Source: an uncultured Faecalibacterium sp. | Lineage (GTDB): Bacteria > Bacillota > Clostridia > Oscillospirales > Ruminococcaceae | Direction of reading: 5' to 3' | DNA length: 56,022 bases | NCBI GenBank assembly: GCA_934525735.1 | Contig: CAKSZM010000004.1 | Span: 1 to 56,022, forward strand | Shown here: positions 18,063 through 30,038 of the stretch, piece after piece | Layout of the letters: the number at the start of each line of letters is the position of its first letter | Numbering within the stretch: position 1 is the first letter of the stretch | Notes under the pieces: model-generated | What the model saw: only the letters and a program-made list of their open reading frames with translations | Databases searched by the model: none | What the model was told of the DNA's origin: nothing | Made by a program: the position numbers and the translations under genes

Positions 18063-18358
18063 ACAAGGTTATCTTTATCAGCCAGCCGATGAGTGGTCGC
18101 TCTTCCGATGAAATCAATGCAGAGCGCCGCAGAGTGATCGAGATTGCCCGGCAGAAGTTTGGCAAGGTCGATGTACTGGAGACCTTCTTTGATGATTTCG
18201 GCCCCGCCGCAAAGCCGCTGGACTATCTGGCCAGGAGCATTGAGTTTCTTGCAAAGGCCGATGTGGCAATCTTTGCTCCGGGCTGGCAGAATGCGCGCGG
18301 CTGCCGCATTGAGCACCAGTGCGCCGAGGACTACGGCATCCCCGTGATGGAGGTATGA
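18059..18358 (+). CDS. DUF4406-type, nucleoside deoxyribosyltransferase-like protein
   Basis: 99 residues from a GTG start overlapping the endolysin stop (GGAG upstream). The fold signature is a short Rossmann-like domain: KVIFISQPMSGRSSDE, then helix, LAKADVAIFAPGWQNARGC, then GIPVMEV. It matches the DUF4406 / nucleoside 2-deoxyribosyltransferase-like group common in phages. The enzymatic role is unproven; possibilities are nucleotide salvage or a nucleotide-sensing role. Its place inside the lysis cassette, between endolysin and holin, is unusual for a metabolic enzyme. Confidence 0.75.
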   Translation: MNKVIFISQPMSGRSSDEINAERRRVIEIARQKFGKVDVLETFFDDFGPAAKPLDYLARSIEFLAKADVAIFAPGWQNARGCRIEHQCAEDYGIPVMEV

Positions 18359-18362
18359 GAAC

Positions 18363-18788
18363 GTGAAAGATTATTTCTGCATGGCGGTGGGTGCGCTGGG
18401 CGCTGCGTTTGCCAGCCTGTTTGGCGGGTGGGACGCAGCGCTGCAGACGCTCATCATCTTTATGGCCATCGACTACATCACCGGGCTGATTGTGGCAGGA
18501 GTGTTCCATGCAAGCCCCAAAACCAAAAGCGGCACGCTGGAAAGCCGCGCAGGCTGGAAGGGCCTGTGCCGCAAGGGCGAAACGCTGCTGATCGTGCTGG
18601 TGGCCTGCAGGCTGGATGCCGTGATAGGTTCCACCCTTGTGCGGGATGCCGTTGTAATCGGCTTTATCTGTAACGAGACCATTTCCATCATTGAAAACGC
18701 GGGCTTGATGGGACTGCCGATCCCGGCAGCAATCACCAAGGCTGTGGACATTTTAAAGCAGCGCTCGGAAACCGAGCAGAAAGGATAA
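18363..18788 (+). CDS. Phage holin, TcdE/phi-Cp-type family
   Basis: 141 residues from a GTG start. Hydrophobic segments lie at about residues 5-20 (MAVGALGAAFASLFGG), 25-45 (LQTLIIFMAIDYITGLIVAG) and 75-105, with the family motif DYITGL. A basic stretch SPKTKSGTLESRAGWKGL sits between them, as in the clostridial toxin-secretion/lysis holin family. It should form membrane lesions that let the endolysin reach the wall. It is followed six bases later by a second small membrane protein. Confidence 0.88.
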   Translation: MKDYFCMAVGALGAAFASLFGGWDAALQTLIIFMAIDYITGLIVAGVFHASPKTKSGTLESRAGWKGLCRKGETLLIVLVACRLDAVIGSTLVRDAVVIGFICNETISIIENAGLMGLPIPAAITKAVDILKQRSETEQKG

Positions 18789-18794
18789 GCTCTT

Positions 18795-19175
18795 ATGAAT
18801 GAATTTCTGAAAGTCGCACTCACTGCCTGCATCCCTGCAATGACCGTCATTTTTGGCTGGGGCCTGAACAAGGGTGTCAGTATTGCAAACGGCTACATCA
18901 ACAACAAGTTTGCGCAGACCTGTCTCCAGAATGCCGCCAACGCGGTGTTCAACGCCGTCCAGTATGTCAACCAGACCTACGTTGATGCCCTGAAGGAACA
19001 GGACAAGTTCGACGAGGACGCGCAGCGCATTGCCTACAACCGTGCACTGACCGCAGCGAAGAAAGCCCTGACGCAGGAGACCATCACGTTCATCAAGGAG
19101 ACCTTTGGCGACCTCGACAGCTACCTGAAGCCGATGATCGAAGCTCAGGTGCGCAGCCAGAAAACCTATATGTGA
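18795..19175 (+). CDS. LL-H-like holin or holin partner
   Basis: 126 residues, AAGGATAA ribosome site. One N-terminal transmembrane segment (VALTACIPAMTVIFGWGL) is followed by a long helical cytoplasmic part (FAQTCLQNAANAVFNAVQYV ... AAKKALTQETITFIKETFGD). This layout fits the phage LL-H holin family. With the preceding holin it may form a holin/antiholin pair. It is the last gene of the prophage late operon; two strong hairpins follow. Confidence 0.75.
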   Translation: MNEFLKVALTACIPAMTVIFGWGLNKGVSIANGYINNKFAQTCLQNAANAVFNAVQYVNQTYVDALKEQDKFDEDAQRIAYNRALTAAKKALTQETITFIKETFGDLDSYLKPMIEAQVRSQKTYM

Positions 19176-19223
19176 CGTTTTCGCGGCATCACGAAAATGT
19201 TAACGCCAATAAAGTCATAGTAT

Positions 19224-19267
19224 AGCAGCAGCCCCGGGGAGCCTGACGGCTCCTCGGGGCTGCTGCT
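19224..19267 (+). terminator. Terminator after phage lysis genes
   Basis: A 20-bp stem (arms 19224-19243 and 19248-19267, core GCAGCCCCGGGGAGCC / GGCTCCTCGGGGCTGC, one wobble) with a four-base loop TGAC. There is no long T run after it, but stem strength and position right after the last lysis gene support termination. The stretch 19176-19539 has no gene; it holds this hairpin and the next one. Confidence 0.75.
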
Positions 19268-19375
19268 TAGTGGGGCATGTGGCGGTAAAAGGAACAGGGA
19301 ATATAAAGAAAGATGGCGGCGGGGAAAACGGTGACTGTCGGGTTCGACTGGCGTTTTGGTTTGCCCACCACAAAC

Positions 19376-19414
19376 AAAGCTCCCCTGCCGCTTTGCGGCA
19401 GGGGAGCTTTTGCT
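19376..19414 (+). terminator. Second intrinsic terminator at prophage end
   Basis: A perfect 16-bp stem, arms AAAGCTCCCCTGCCGC and GCGGCAGGGGAGCTTT around loop TTT, followed by TGCTTTG; the A/T ends of the arms make it able to act in both directions. It is the last phage-like feature before the remnant of a chromosomal gene, so the attachment site probably lies between here and about 19540. Confidence 0.75.
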
Positions 19415-19539
19415 TTGCAGTCCCGGCGATGAGGAACCGAACAGTACGGGGCGGTTGCTGAGCGCTGCGGGTTATAGCTCCCAGCGTCTGCTCATTTTTT
19501 TACCCTCATCTTTTCCGGGTTTCTGCGTGAAAGAACGTA

Positions 19540-20298
19540 AAATCTGCGTAAACGGCGAATCTCGCGTATTGAACCATCCTCTCAGGGATGGTATGTCTCT
19601 TTTAACAAGAGGGAAGAAGCGGATGAAAAACACGCCGCGCGGCGGATCGTGAGGAACTGGTCCATTATCGGCGTTGTGCCGGCCAGCGCCGTGGAAAGCG
19701 GCATGAACGCCGTGCAGGCCAACACGATCATGCTGCTGGCGCTGTTTGCGGTGATCCTGTTCGGAATGAGCAAGATCTTTCACGATGAGTCAAAAACGCG
19801 CCGTGAGCGGGCGGAAACTGAAAAGCAGGAGCTGCAGCGCCGCAAGGAAATTGCTGACGAGATGTTCGAAGGAATGGCCCGTCTTGTAGACCGCTTTGCC
19901 ATCTGCGACCTTGACACCGACCACTACGAACAGCATGAAAGAAAAAAGAAGATATTTACCCGGCGGAAGGCTCCTTTCGGGAGCTGCGGGAAGAGATCTC
20001 CCGCAAGTATGTTGCCCTGACCGACGGCGAAAATGCCAAGCTTACCCAGATGCTCTCGCCGGAAAACCTCCGTGCCCAGATCAAAACATCGGACGACTGC
20101 CTCAAGTTCGAGTACGCCGCCCGCGACAGAAGCACCTTCTTGATGATGACGGTGGTGCCCTGCGGCTGGGAAAACGGGCGGCTCACCCGTGTGATGATGA
20201 TCGCGCAGGACATGGGCTGGCAGCACATGCTGCAGGAGCTTGCAAATACCGATGCGCTCACCGGACTGCTGAACAAGCGGTATTTCGATGCGGTGTAA
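19540..20298 (+). pseudogene. Diguanylate cyclase (GGDEF) remnant, truncated and frameshifted
   Basis: The frame 19540-19950 has no start codon or ribosome site and reads as the inner end of a sensor domain (NWSIIGVVPASAV), a transmembrane helix (TIMLLALFAVILFGMSKIF), and a cytoplasmic linker ending HYEQHERK. The sequence then continues in another frame (EDIYPAEGSFRELREEISRK). One missing A in the A6 tract at 19942-19947 would join the two. The second part ends in ANTDALTGLLNKRYFDAV, the first residues of a GGDEF domain, and then stops, so the catalytic domain is gone. The N-terminal sensor is missing too. The prophage lies directly upstream, so insertion or a linked deletion may have broken it. 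Confidence 0.8.
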
Positions 20299-20342
20299 GA
20301 CGCTGCTGCACGGGTCCGGACCTGTGCGGCAGCGTCTTTTTG
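20297..20342 (+). terminator. Intrinsic terminator after the GGDEF remnant
   Basis: Stem AAGACGCTGCTGCAC / GTGCGGCAGCGTCTT (one wobble) with a 12-base loop and a following T run. It abuts the stop codon of the remnant, which suggests that the loss of the GGDEF domain was an internal deletion that kept the gene's own terminator. Confidence 0.8.
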
Positions 20343-20477
20343 CTGCCGGGTTCCGGAAAAATGCCGGGACAGCCGGGAAAAAACAACTCTTAAAAAATTT
20401 GAGGGCAGCTTCTGCGGTATAACAGTGCCATCGAAAGACATCCGGCATTTCAGCCGAAAAAGAAAGGAAACTGTACG

Positions 20478-21074
20478 ATGGAAAACAACCGCAGAATGAA
20501 GACCAGCATGATCGTAAAAGCTCTGGAGGCAACGGGAGCCGACTTCTATGTCTGCTCGGATGATATCATGGACCGCGTGATCGTTCCGCATCCCATCCCG
20601 CACGGACCGCAGGTAAACATGGAGCTGCTGGTCATCGGCCGTGCTCAGAACATCCGTTTTCAGGTCAGCGGCCTGCTCAACGACATCCCGAAACGGAACC
20701 GAGCCGCTGTTCTGGAGGTCTGCAATGACCTCAACTTCTACGCCACCTTCGCGAAATTCCTCATCGGCATCGACGACTCTGTGGACATGGAATACAACAT
20801 TCCCGGATCGTGCCCGGCCGCCTGCCTGAATAAGGTCTGCCTCGATGTCCTTGCAGATGCAGCGACGACTCTGGACGATAATTACAGCGACCTGCTCAAA
20901 GTGATGTGCCAGGAGGACGGCCTTGACGGGCAGGATGACGAGGAGGGAGAAATGCCCGCAGACGGGGAGACGGACGACGAAGAAGAGGAAGAGGAGGAAA
21001 ACTGGGAAGAAGCAGATGACAGCGATGATTATGATGATGACGCGCAGGAGGAGGCGGACATGGCGGAAGACTGA
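20478..21074 (+). CDS. YbjN-like protein with strongly acidic C-terminal tail
   Basis: 198 residues, AAAGGAAACTGTACG before the ATG. The first 140 residues form an alpha-beta domain of the YbjN / bacterial chaperone-like type (MELLVIGRAQNIRFQVSGLL, then NDLNFYATFAKFLIGIDDSV, then LADAATTLDDNYSDLLKVM). The last about 55 residues are almost only Asp and Glu, with one run of seven Glu, so the tail should be disordered. YbjN-type proteins resemble type III secretion chaperones and are often linked to stress or motility control. No neighbour suggests a partner. The exact role is unknown. Confidence 0.7.
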   Translation: MENNRRMKTSMIVKALEATGADFYVCSDDIMDRVIVPHPIPHGPQVNMELLVIGRAQNIRFQVSGLLNDIPKRNRAAVLEVCNDLNFYATFAKFLIGIDDSVDMEYNIPGSCPAACLNKVCLDVLADAATTLDDNYSDLLKVMCQEDGLDGQDDEEGEMPADGETDDEEEEEEENWEEADDSDDYDDDAQEEADMAED

Positions 21075-21112
21075 GCCGGACAGCGCCTTGTAAAAACGCT
21101 TTTTCGCAAAAA

Positions 21113-21152
21113 AACACCGCCGTACAGGGAAAATTCTGTACGGCGGTGTTCT
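21113..21152. terminator. Bidirectional terminator between the YbjN-like gene and pyrG
   Basis: Perfect 15-bp stem AACACCGCCGTACAG / CTGTACGGCGGTGTT, with A-rich flank on the left (AAAAAA) and T on the right, between two convergent genes. Confidence 0.85.
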
Positions 21153-21162
21153 TATGATCCTC

Positions 21163-22806
<1,644 letters not shown>

Positions 22807-22892
22807 AAAATTACTTCCTCCTCTATCAAAATCAAGTCAAATCAGATTCAGAATACTTTCCGGGGGAACGCCCTCGCCCTCAGGTTCACGGC

Positions 22893-23026
22893 CTCGCCCT
22901 CTCCGTCCGCTCACGTTGTTCGCGTCCACCTCTCCCAAAGGGAGAGGCAAGAAGCGTTACGGTCAGGCCCTTGGCTCCCCCTTTGGGGGAGCTGGCAAAC
23001 CCGTAGGGTTCGACTGAGAGGGCGAG
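22893..23026. mobile_element. MITE-like palindromic element
   Basis: 134 bp bounded by 15-bp inverted repeats, CTCGCCCTCTCCGTC and GACTGAGAGGGCGAG (14 of 15 match). It contains two internal hairpins, CCTCTCCC/GGGAGAGG and a GGCTCCCCC/GGGGGAGCT pair. It has no coding capacity. The sequence just outside on the left repeats part of the end (CCCTCGCCCTCAGG). It sits between pyrG and the ANTAR gene. The ends share CTCxGTC with the element at 28741-28883. Confidence 0.7.
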
Positions 23027-23061
23027 CCTGCTGACCATCAGGGTCTTTCTCCAACCCAGTA

Positions 23062-23640
23062 TTATACACCCATGTCCTCATAAGAATCAAGCACTTCCTG
23101 CGCGACCTCGGTGCGGTCGCGGCGGGTGTCCATGGCCTGCTTCTCAATGTAGTGGTGGGCTTCGGCTTCGGTCAGGTGTTCATGCTCGATCAGACAGCAC
23201 TTGGCACGGCTGACCAGCCGTACCTGCGCGATCTTTTCCTGCAGGCGGGCGTTCTCCTGCCGGGCGCGCTGCAGCCGGTGATTGCCGGCTTCGGCCATGT
23301 GCATCACCTGCATGAAGAACGCGGTGCTGAAGGGTTTGCCCAGCACCAGCACGCCCTGATCGCTCAGGGGGCCGAGCAGCTGCTCGGCCTGCGCGGCCTT
23401 GACCAGAAACACCACGCCGGCGTCGGTTTTTTCCACCGCGTTGATGCACACTTCGTGCCCGAACTCGTCGGGCAGGGGAGAGTTGACCACGATCAGTTCA
23501 AAGTCGGATTCAGTCATCCTGCGCCGGGCTTCCGCTCCGCTGGGGATGATCACCGGGCGGCTGTAGCCCATTTCGGTCAGCCGCGCGGAGATATACTCGT
23601 TAGAGCTTGCACCGGCGCTTATGATCAGTGCACGTCCCAT
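23062..23640 (-). CDS. ANTAR-domain antitermination regulator with pseudo-receiver
   Basis: 192 residues. The N-terminal 120 form a response-regulator receiver fold, but the usual phospho-acceptor position reads IVVNSPLPDEFG, with Asn53/Ser54 in place of Asp, and the acidic pair after strand one is replaced by ISAG, so phosphorylation is unlikely. A coiled helix (RARQENARLQEKIAQVRLVS) leads to an ANTAR domain (about 130-185) with AKCCLIEHEHLTEAEAHHYI and MDTRRDRTEVAQEVL. ANTAR domains bind hairpin RNA in leaders and prevent termination. The gene follows glnA by 40 bases with AAAGGAGCGAGG as ribosome site. The likely target is the attenuator in the glnN leader (inference). Confidence 0.88.
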   Translation of the reverse strand: MGRALIISAGASSNEYISARLTEMGYSRPVIIPSGAEARRRMTESDFELIVVNSPLPDEFGHEVCINAVEKTDAGVVFLVKAAQAEQLLGPLSDQGVLVLGKPFSTAFFMQVMHMAEAGNHRLQRARQENARLQEKIAQVRLVSRAKCCLIEHEHLTEAEAHHYIEKQAMDTRRDRTEVAQEVLDSYEDMGV

Positions 23641-23680
23641 TTTCCTCGCTCCTTTCTCCTACGTTCGGTTCCGGTAGGGG

Positions 23681-25000
23681 TCAGATGGCGTTGAAATAGT
23701 GGACGCGCTCGTACTCGGCGGGGTCGGCTGCATTTTTCAGTGCTTCGCACCGCTTGAGTTCCTCGGTAAAGTAGCGGGCCGCCAGCTCTTCGGGCAGCAC
23801 CCGGTGCAGAAATTCGCTCTCCTCGGCAGCCTGTACGGCTTCTTCCAGCGTGGCGGGCAGCATTTCCAGCCCAAGGCCCTCGGCTTCGCCGGGGCGGAAC
23901 AGGTTCTTGTTGACCGGGGGCTGCAGGATCATCCGGTTGTCGATGCCGTCCAGACCGGCCGCCAGCACCAGACCGATGGCCAGATAGGGGTTGCAGGCGG
24001 GATCCGGGCTGCGCAGTTCCATGCGGCAGTTGTCGCCCTTTACCTGCGGGATGCGCACCAGCTGGCTGCGGTTCTGGCGGCTCCAGCTCACATAGCGGGG
24101 GGCCTCGTCGCAGCCGAAGCGCTGGTAGCTGTTGGGCAGGGGATTGGTGAACACGGTCAGCTCCCGGCTGTGGGCCAGCACGCCTGCCATAAAGCTGCCG
24201 GCGATGCTGTCCGGGGCAATGTCGCCCTCGAACAGGTTCTTGCCGTCCATGTAGAGCGACAGGTTGATGTGCAGGCCGCTGCCCGCCTGATCCGGCAGGG
24301 GCTTGGGCAGAAAGCTGGCATGGATGCCGCTGCGCATGGCGATGGCCCGCACGATCTGTTTGAACATCATCACGTTGTCGGCGGTCTTGAGGGGGCCTGC
24401 ATGGTGGCAGTCGATCTCGTTCTGGCCGTTGCCGCTCTCGTGGTGGCTGTGCTGCGGCGCCATGCCCATCTGCTCCATGGTCAGGCAGATATCGCGGCGC
24501 AGGTTTTCGCCCGCATCCAGCGGCGCTACGTCGAAATAACCGCCGAAATCGATGGGAATGCGGGTGGGGCGGCCCCGGTCGTCGTTCTCGAACAGGTAGA
24601 ACTCGCACTCCGCGCCCACATTGCAGGTCAGCCCCAGTTTGCGGAACTTGCGGTTCACGCTGCGCAGAAAGCCACGGCAATTGCCGCCGAAGGGCTGGTC
24701 ATCCGGCTTCTGCACGTCGCAGAAGAACTGCATCACCCGGCCCTCGGTTGGGCGCCAGGGCAGGATGGTCACAGTAGACAGATCCGGCCGCAGCACAAGG
24801 TCGCTTTCCTCCACATGCATGAAACCGGCAATGGAGCTGCCGTCGAAGCACACGCCGTCCTGCAGCGCCTTGGGCAGGTCGCTGGCCAGCACGGCGATGT
24901 TCTTCTGGGTGCCGAAGATATCGCAGAACGCGAACCGCACGAATTTGACGTTGTTGTCCTCGACAAAATCAAGGATATCCTGTTGGGTCGAATAGCTCAT
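23681..25000 (-). CDS. glnA: Glutamine synthetase, type I
   Basis: 439 residues from the ATG at 25000, close to the usual 440-470. It makes glutamine from glutamate, ammonia and ATP. Recognisable segments are VRFAFCDIFG, the FDGSSIAGF loop, the metal ligands in GAECEFYLF, the HHESGNGQNEID stretch, GSGLHINLSL, and the adenine/phosphate region (NSYQRFG, RSPDPACNPYLA). The frame stays open upstream to 25702, but that part is antisense-type run-through inside glnN. A weak ribosome site (AAAGGGAAAC) precedes the ATG. The 149-base gap to glnN contains a GC-rich hairpin followed by a T-rich stretch. Confidence 0.96.
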   Translation of the reverse strand: MSYSTQQDILDFVEDNNVKFVRFAFCDIFGTQKNIAVLASDLPKALQDGVCFDGSSIAGFMHVEESDLVLRPDLSTVTILPWRPTEGRVMQFFCDVQKPDDQPFGGNCRGFLRSVNRKFRKLGLTCNVGAECEFYLFENDDRGRPTRIPIDFGGYFDVAPLDAGENLRRDICLTMEQMGMAPQHSHHESGNGQNEIDCHHAGPLKTADNVMMFKQIVRAIAMRSGIHASFLPKPLPDQAGSGLHINLSLYMDGKNLFEGDIAPDSIAGSFMAGVLAHSRELTVFTNPLPNSYQRFGCDEAPRYVSWSRQNRSQLVRIPQVKGDNCRMELRSPDPACNPYLAIGLVLAAGLDGIDNRMILQPPVNKNLFRPGEAEGLGLEMLPATLEEAVQAAEESEFLHRVLPEELAARYFTEELKRCEALKNAADPAEYERVHYFNAI

Positions 25001-25019
25001 AGTTGTTTCCCTTTCAAAT

Positions 25020-25072
25020 AAAACGCCCAAAGGCCTGCCCTCATTACGGGAGCAGGTCTTCAGGCTGGTGTA
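25020..25072 (-). promoter_or_regulatory. Leader hairpin before glnA, possible attenuator or partial terminator
   Basis: On the minus strand the 149-base gap between glnN and glnA contains CCTGCTC, loop, GAGGGCAGG within a longer GCCTG/CAGGC bracket, then GGGCGTTTTATTT. This looks like an imperfect intrinsic terminator 20-30 bases before the glnA ribosome site. It could lower glnA relative to glnN or respond to the ANTAR protein. Pairing has a mismatch and a bulge, so the call is tentative. Confidence 0.4.
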
Positions 25073-25149
25073 AGAAATAGGAAAAGGAGAATGTCGAAAT
25101 TGATTCCGCAGCCTACGGATGCTTATTCTGTTACGCTGCGATGTTGATA

Positions 25150-27237
<2,088 letters not shown>

Positions 27238-27284
27238 AAATCCTACTCCTTACTTGATCTTATTTTCTTTCCCTTCCGTCTATC

Positions 27285-27318
27285 GTTCCGGGCTGCCGCA
27301 AAATGCCGTGCCCGGAAC
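27285..27318 (-). promoter_or_regulatory. Second leader hairpin upstream of glnN
   Basis: Perfect 9-bp stem GTTCCGGGC/GCCCGGAAC with a 16-base loop, lying between the leader terminator and the glnN ribosome site. There is no T run, so it is not a terminator; it may stabilise the 5' end of the mRNA or form part of a regulatory fold. Confidence 0.5.
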
Positions 27319-27330
27319 ACGAAAGCGTTT

Positions 27331-27381
27331 TAACAAAAACGGCGCTGCGAGTCAGGAGGTGACCCACAGCGCCGTTGCTGT
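27331..27381 (-). promoter_or_regulatory. Transcription attenuator in the glnN leader with ANTAR-like hexaloop hairpin
   Basis: On the minus strand the stem AACGGCGCTG/CAGCGCCGTT (27338-27347 with 27367-27376) is followed by TTTTTGTTA, an intrinsic terminator about 100 bases before glnN and only some 10 bases after the predicted transcript start. A smaller hairpin ACAGC-AACGGC-GCTGT (27366-27381) shares bases with the terminator's 5' arm, so the two exclude each other. Its six-base loop has A at position 1 and G at position 4, as in known ANTAR target hairpins. Those targets normally have two such hairpins; only one is visible here. Confidence 0.65.
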
Positions 27382-27391
27382 CTATGGTTTG

Positions 27392-27420
27392 ATTATAGTC
27401 CCGGCCGGGCAAAAACGCAA
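27392..27420 (-). promoter_or_regulatory. Sigma-A-type promoter of glnN
   Basis: Minus-strand -35 TTGCGT (27415-27420), 17-base spacer, -10 TATAAT (27392-27397). Transcription should start near 27385, just ahead of the attenuator. The spacer contains the palindrome CCCGGCCGGG, a possible operator. Confidence 0.75.
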
Positions 27421-27488
27421 TTGACAAAACTGACGATTCTGTACAAACGCATTCCTGAATTTTTGGAACAACCGCGATTGGTATGACT

Positions 27489-28715
<1,227 letters not shown>

Positions 28716-28740
28716 AGAGATCTCCTTTATGCTTGGCAGG

Positions 28741-28883
28741 GAACTCCCTCAGTCAATGCCTGACGGCATTGCCCGCTCCCTCTGAGATGGAGCCTTATCG
28801 CGTGGCGGGAAAGTTTGCCCTCAGCACCAAAAGCCTCCCTCCTAGAGGGAGGTGGCATCGCGCAGCGATGACGGAAGGAGTTC
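28741..28883. mobile_element. MITE-like palindromic element
   Basis: 143 bp with 15-bp imperfect inverted ends, GAACTCCCTCAGTCA and TGACGGAAGGAGTTC (13 of 15 match), plus internal hairpins CTCCCTCTGAGATGGAG and CCTCCCTCCTAGAGGGAGG. It fills most of the 260-base gap between the RlmI-like gene and the CYTH gene. Part of the same sequence is found inside the giant phage gene (4951-4999). Confidence 0.7.
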
Positions 28884-28975
28884 GTTCCTCTTTTCAAATT
28901 CACCCCTTTATAATAGCATAGATCCATGTTATTATAAATAAGAAATTTCGAAAAAAGAGAAAGAAGGCATCTGTG

Positions 28976-29464
28976 ATGGAGATCGAACGCAAATGGATGG
29001 TGAACGGCTGGCCCGAAAACCTGCCCCTGAAGGAAGAGTTTGCCATGCGGCAGGGATATATCAGCGTGCGGCCCACCGTGCGCATCCGGGAAGAAGCCCT
29101 TACCGGCGGCAAGACGGAGTATATTCTTTGCTTCAAATCCGGCGGCGGCCTTGCCCGGGAAGAGATCGAGCGCAGCATCGACAAGGCTCTGTTCGATGAC
29201 CTCGAGCACAAGATCATCGGGAAACCCCTCATCAAAAAGATCCGCCGGAGCTATACGCTTTCCGACGGATCTGTACTGGAAGTGAACCATGTGGACGAAG
29301 GCCGGCCCACCGAGTTCTGGTATGCCGAAGTGGAGTATCCCACAGTGGAAGCAGCCCGGAGCTGGCAGCCGGAACGCTGCGGTCTTGGCGCTTACCTCAG
29401 TGACGAAGTGACCGACCAGCCCGGCCAGAGCATGGGCGCTTACTGGGAGCAGACAAGAGGGTGA
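28976..29464 (+). CDS. CYTH domain protein (triphosphate tunnel metalloenzyme)
   Basis: 162 residues from the ATG at 28976 (AAGAAGG nine bases upstream). The N-terminal MEIERKW carries the ExExK signature of the CYTH fold, whose members hydrolyse tripolyphosphate or thiamine triphosphate or make cAMP with a tunnel of charged strands. Alternating basic and acidic strands are seen (QGYISVRPTVRIREE, LIKKIRRSYTL, VLEVNHVDEG, FWYAEVEYPTVE). The substrate cannot be told. Its stop lies exactly where the minus-strand CarD-type gene loses homology, so the two genes were probably joined by a rearrangement. Confidence 0.88.
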   Translation: MEIERKWMVNGWPENLPLKEEFAMRQGYISVRPTVRIREEALTGGKTEYILCFKSGGGLAREEIERSIDKALFDDLEHKIIGKPLIKKIRRSYTLSDGSVLEVNHVDEGRPTEFWYAEVEYPTVEAARSWQPERCGLGAYLSDEVTDQPGQSMGAYWEQTRG

Positions 29465-29472
29465 GTGGGAAA

Positions 29473-29716
29473 AGGCCTTGCTCTCGGTGGCTGGGATGGC
29501 GTCGATCAGGCGGTTGGCTTCCGCTGCGTTGATGACCGGCCGCAGTGCGATCTTCGGGTTGTCGGCGGGCGCGTACAGCGTGCCGGACTGATACAGCGGC
29601 TCCAGCACATAATAAGGATGCGCGGCGTCCAGCCCCTCGAATTTCCGCGTAACAAGGTCTTTTACCCGGCACACACCCAGACTGCCGTAGACAACATACT
29701 CACCCGTTTTGAACAT
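29473..29716 (-). pseudogene. CarD-type transcription regulator, truncated after the N-terminal domain
   Basis: The minus-strand start is normal: ATG at 29716 with GGGAGG upstream and a promoter further up. The first about 82 residues (MFKTGEYVVYGSLGVCRVKD ... YYVLEPLYQSGTLYAP ... ANRLIDAIPATESKAF) match the RNA-polymerase-interacting domain of CarD proteins. Family members then have a helical DNA-binding half of about 80 residues; here the frame runs on for 250 codons as the antisense of the CYTH gene. So the DNA-binding half is lost. It may be dead, or may still make a polymerase-binding fragment with an unrelated tail. Confidence 0.75.
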
Positions 29717-29842
29717 CCGGAAAACCTCCCAAAACCCGCGCGGCACAAGGAAAACGGCTGCGGCTTCCTGCCCGGCGCAGCGGGAAACAAAGCAGGAAAC
29801 TGCAGAGAAACTTTTGTAAGAGACAAAACGTATCTACGATAG

Positions 29843-29872
29843 ATTATACCACAATATGAGAAGCACCCGCAA
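29843..29872 (-). promoter_or_regulatory. Promoter of the truncated carD-type gene
   Basis: Minus-strand -35 TTGCGG (29867-29872), 18-base spacer, extended -10 TGGTATAAT (TATAAT at 29843-29848). It leaves a 5' leader of about 120 bases. The rest of 29717-30038 shows nothing clear. Confidence 0.65.
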
Positions 29873-30038
29873 AGGACAAAACGGAGAAAATCCGGCGCGG
29901 AACGCCGGCTTTCCGGGGGCAAAGTGCGCAGAAAACTCCTGGCCCTCGGTATCCGCTGGCGCTTTGCCGCTAAATCTGATACAATAACAGCGTTACCCGT
30001 CAAGCCTGCCTGCAGGGCAGAGAAAGGACTGAACCGCT

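Larger units (their letters stand above)
1..19412. mobile_element. Prophage right arm (late structural and lysis region), left part outside window
   Basis: All recognisable genes here are of phage type and run on the plus strand: virion proteins, a giant polyvalent protein, fibres, GH25 endolysin and holins. The order structural-fibre-lysis is that of a phage late operon. No integrase, portal, capsid or terminase is visible, so those must lie to the left. The right limit is placed after the second strong hairpin at 19376-19410, because from about 19540 the DNA reads as a broken chromosomal gene; the exact attachment site was not found. The presence of ejection-like proteins next to a giant internal protein suggests a podovirus-like design, but this is inference. 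Confidence 0.85.

Noticed and set aside
19336..19360. tRNA T-arm-like sequence GGGTTCGACTGG near the prophage end
   Set aside because: The stem does not pair and no other tRNA arms are found; similar GGTTCGACTGAG occurs in the repeat at 23006-23017.
19942..19947. Programmed slippage at the A6 tract of the GGDEF remnant
   Set aside because: The gene also lacks its start and its catalytic domain, so simple decay explains the frameshift.
27240..27480. Glutamine riboswitch upstream of glnN
   Set aside because: No conserved glutamine-aptamer core was recognised; the leader is better explained by a terminator with an alternative hairpin.
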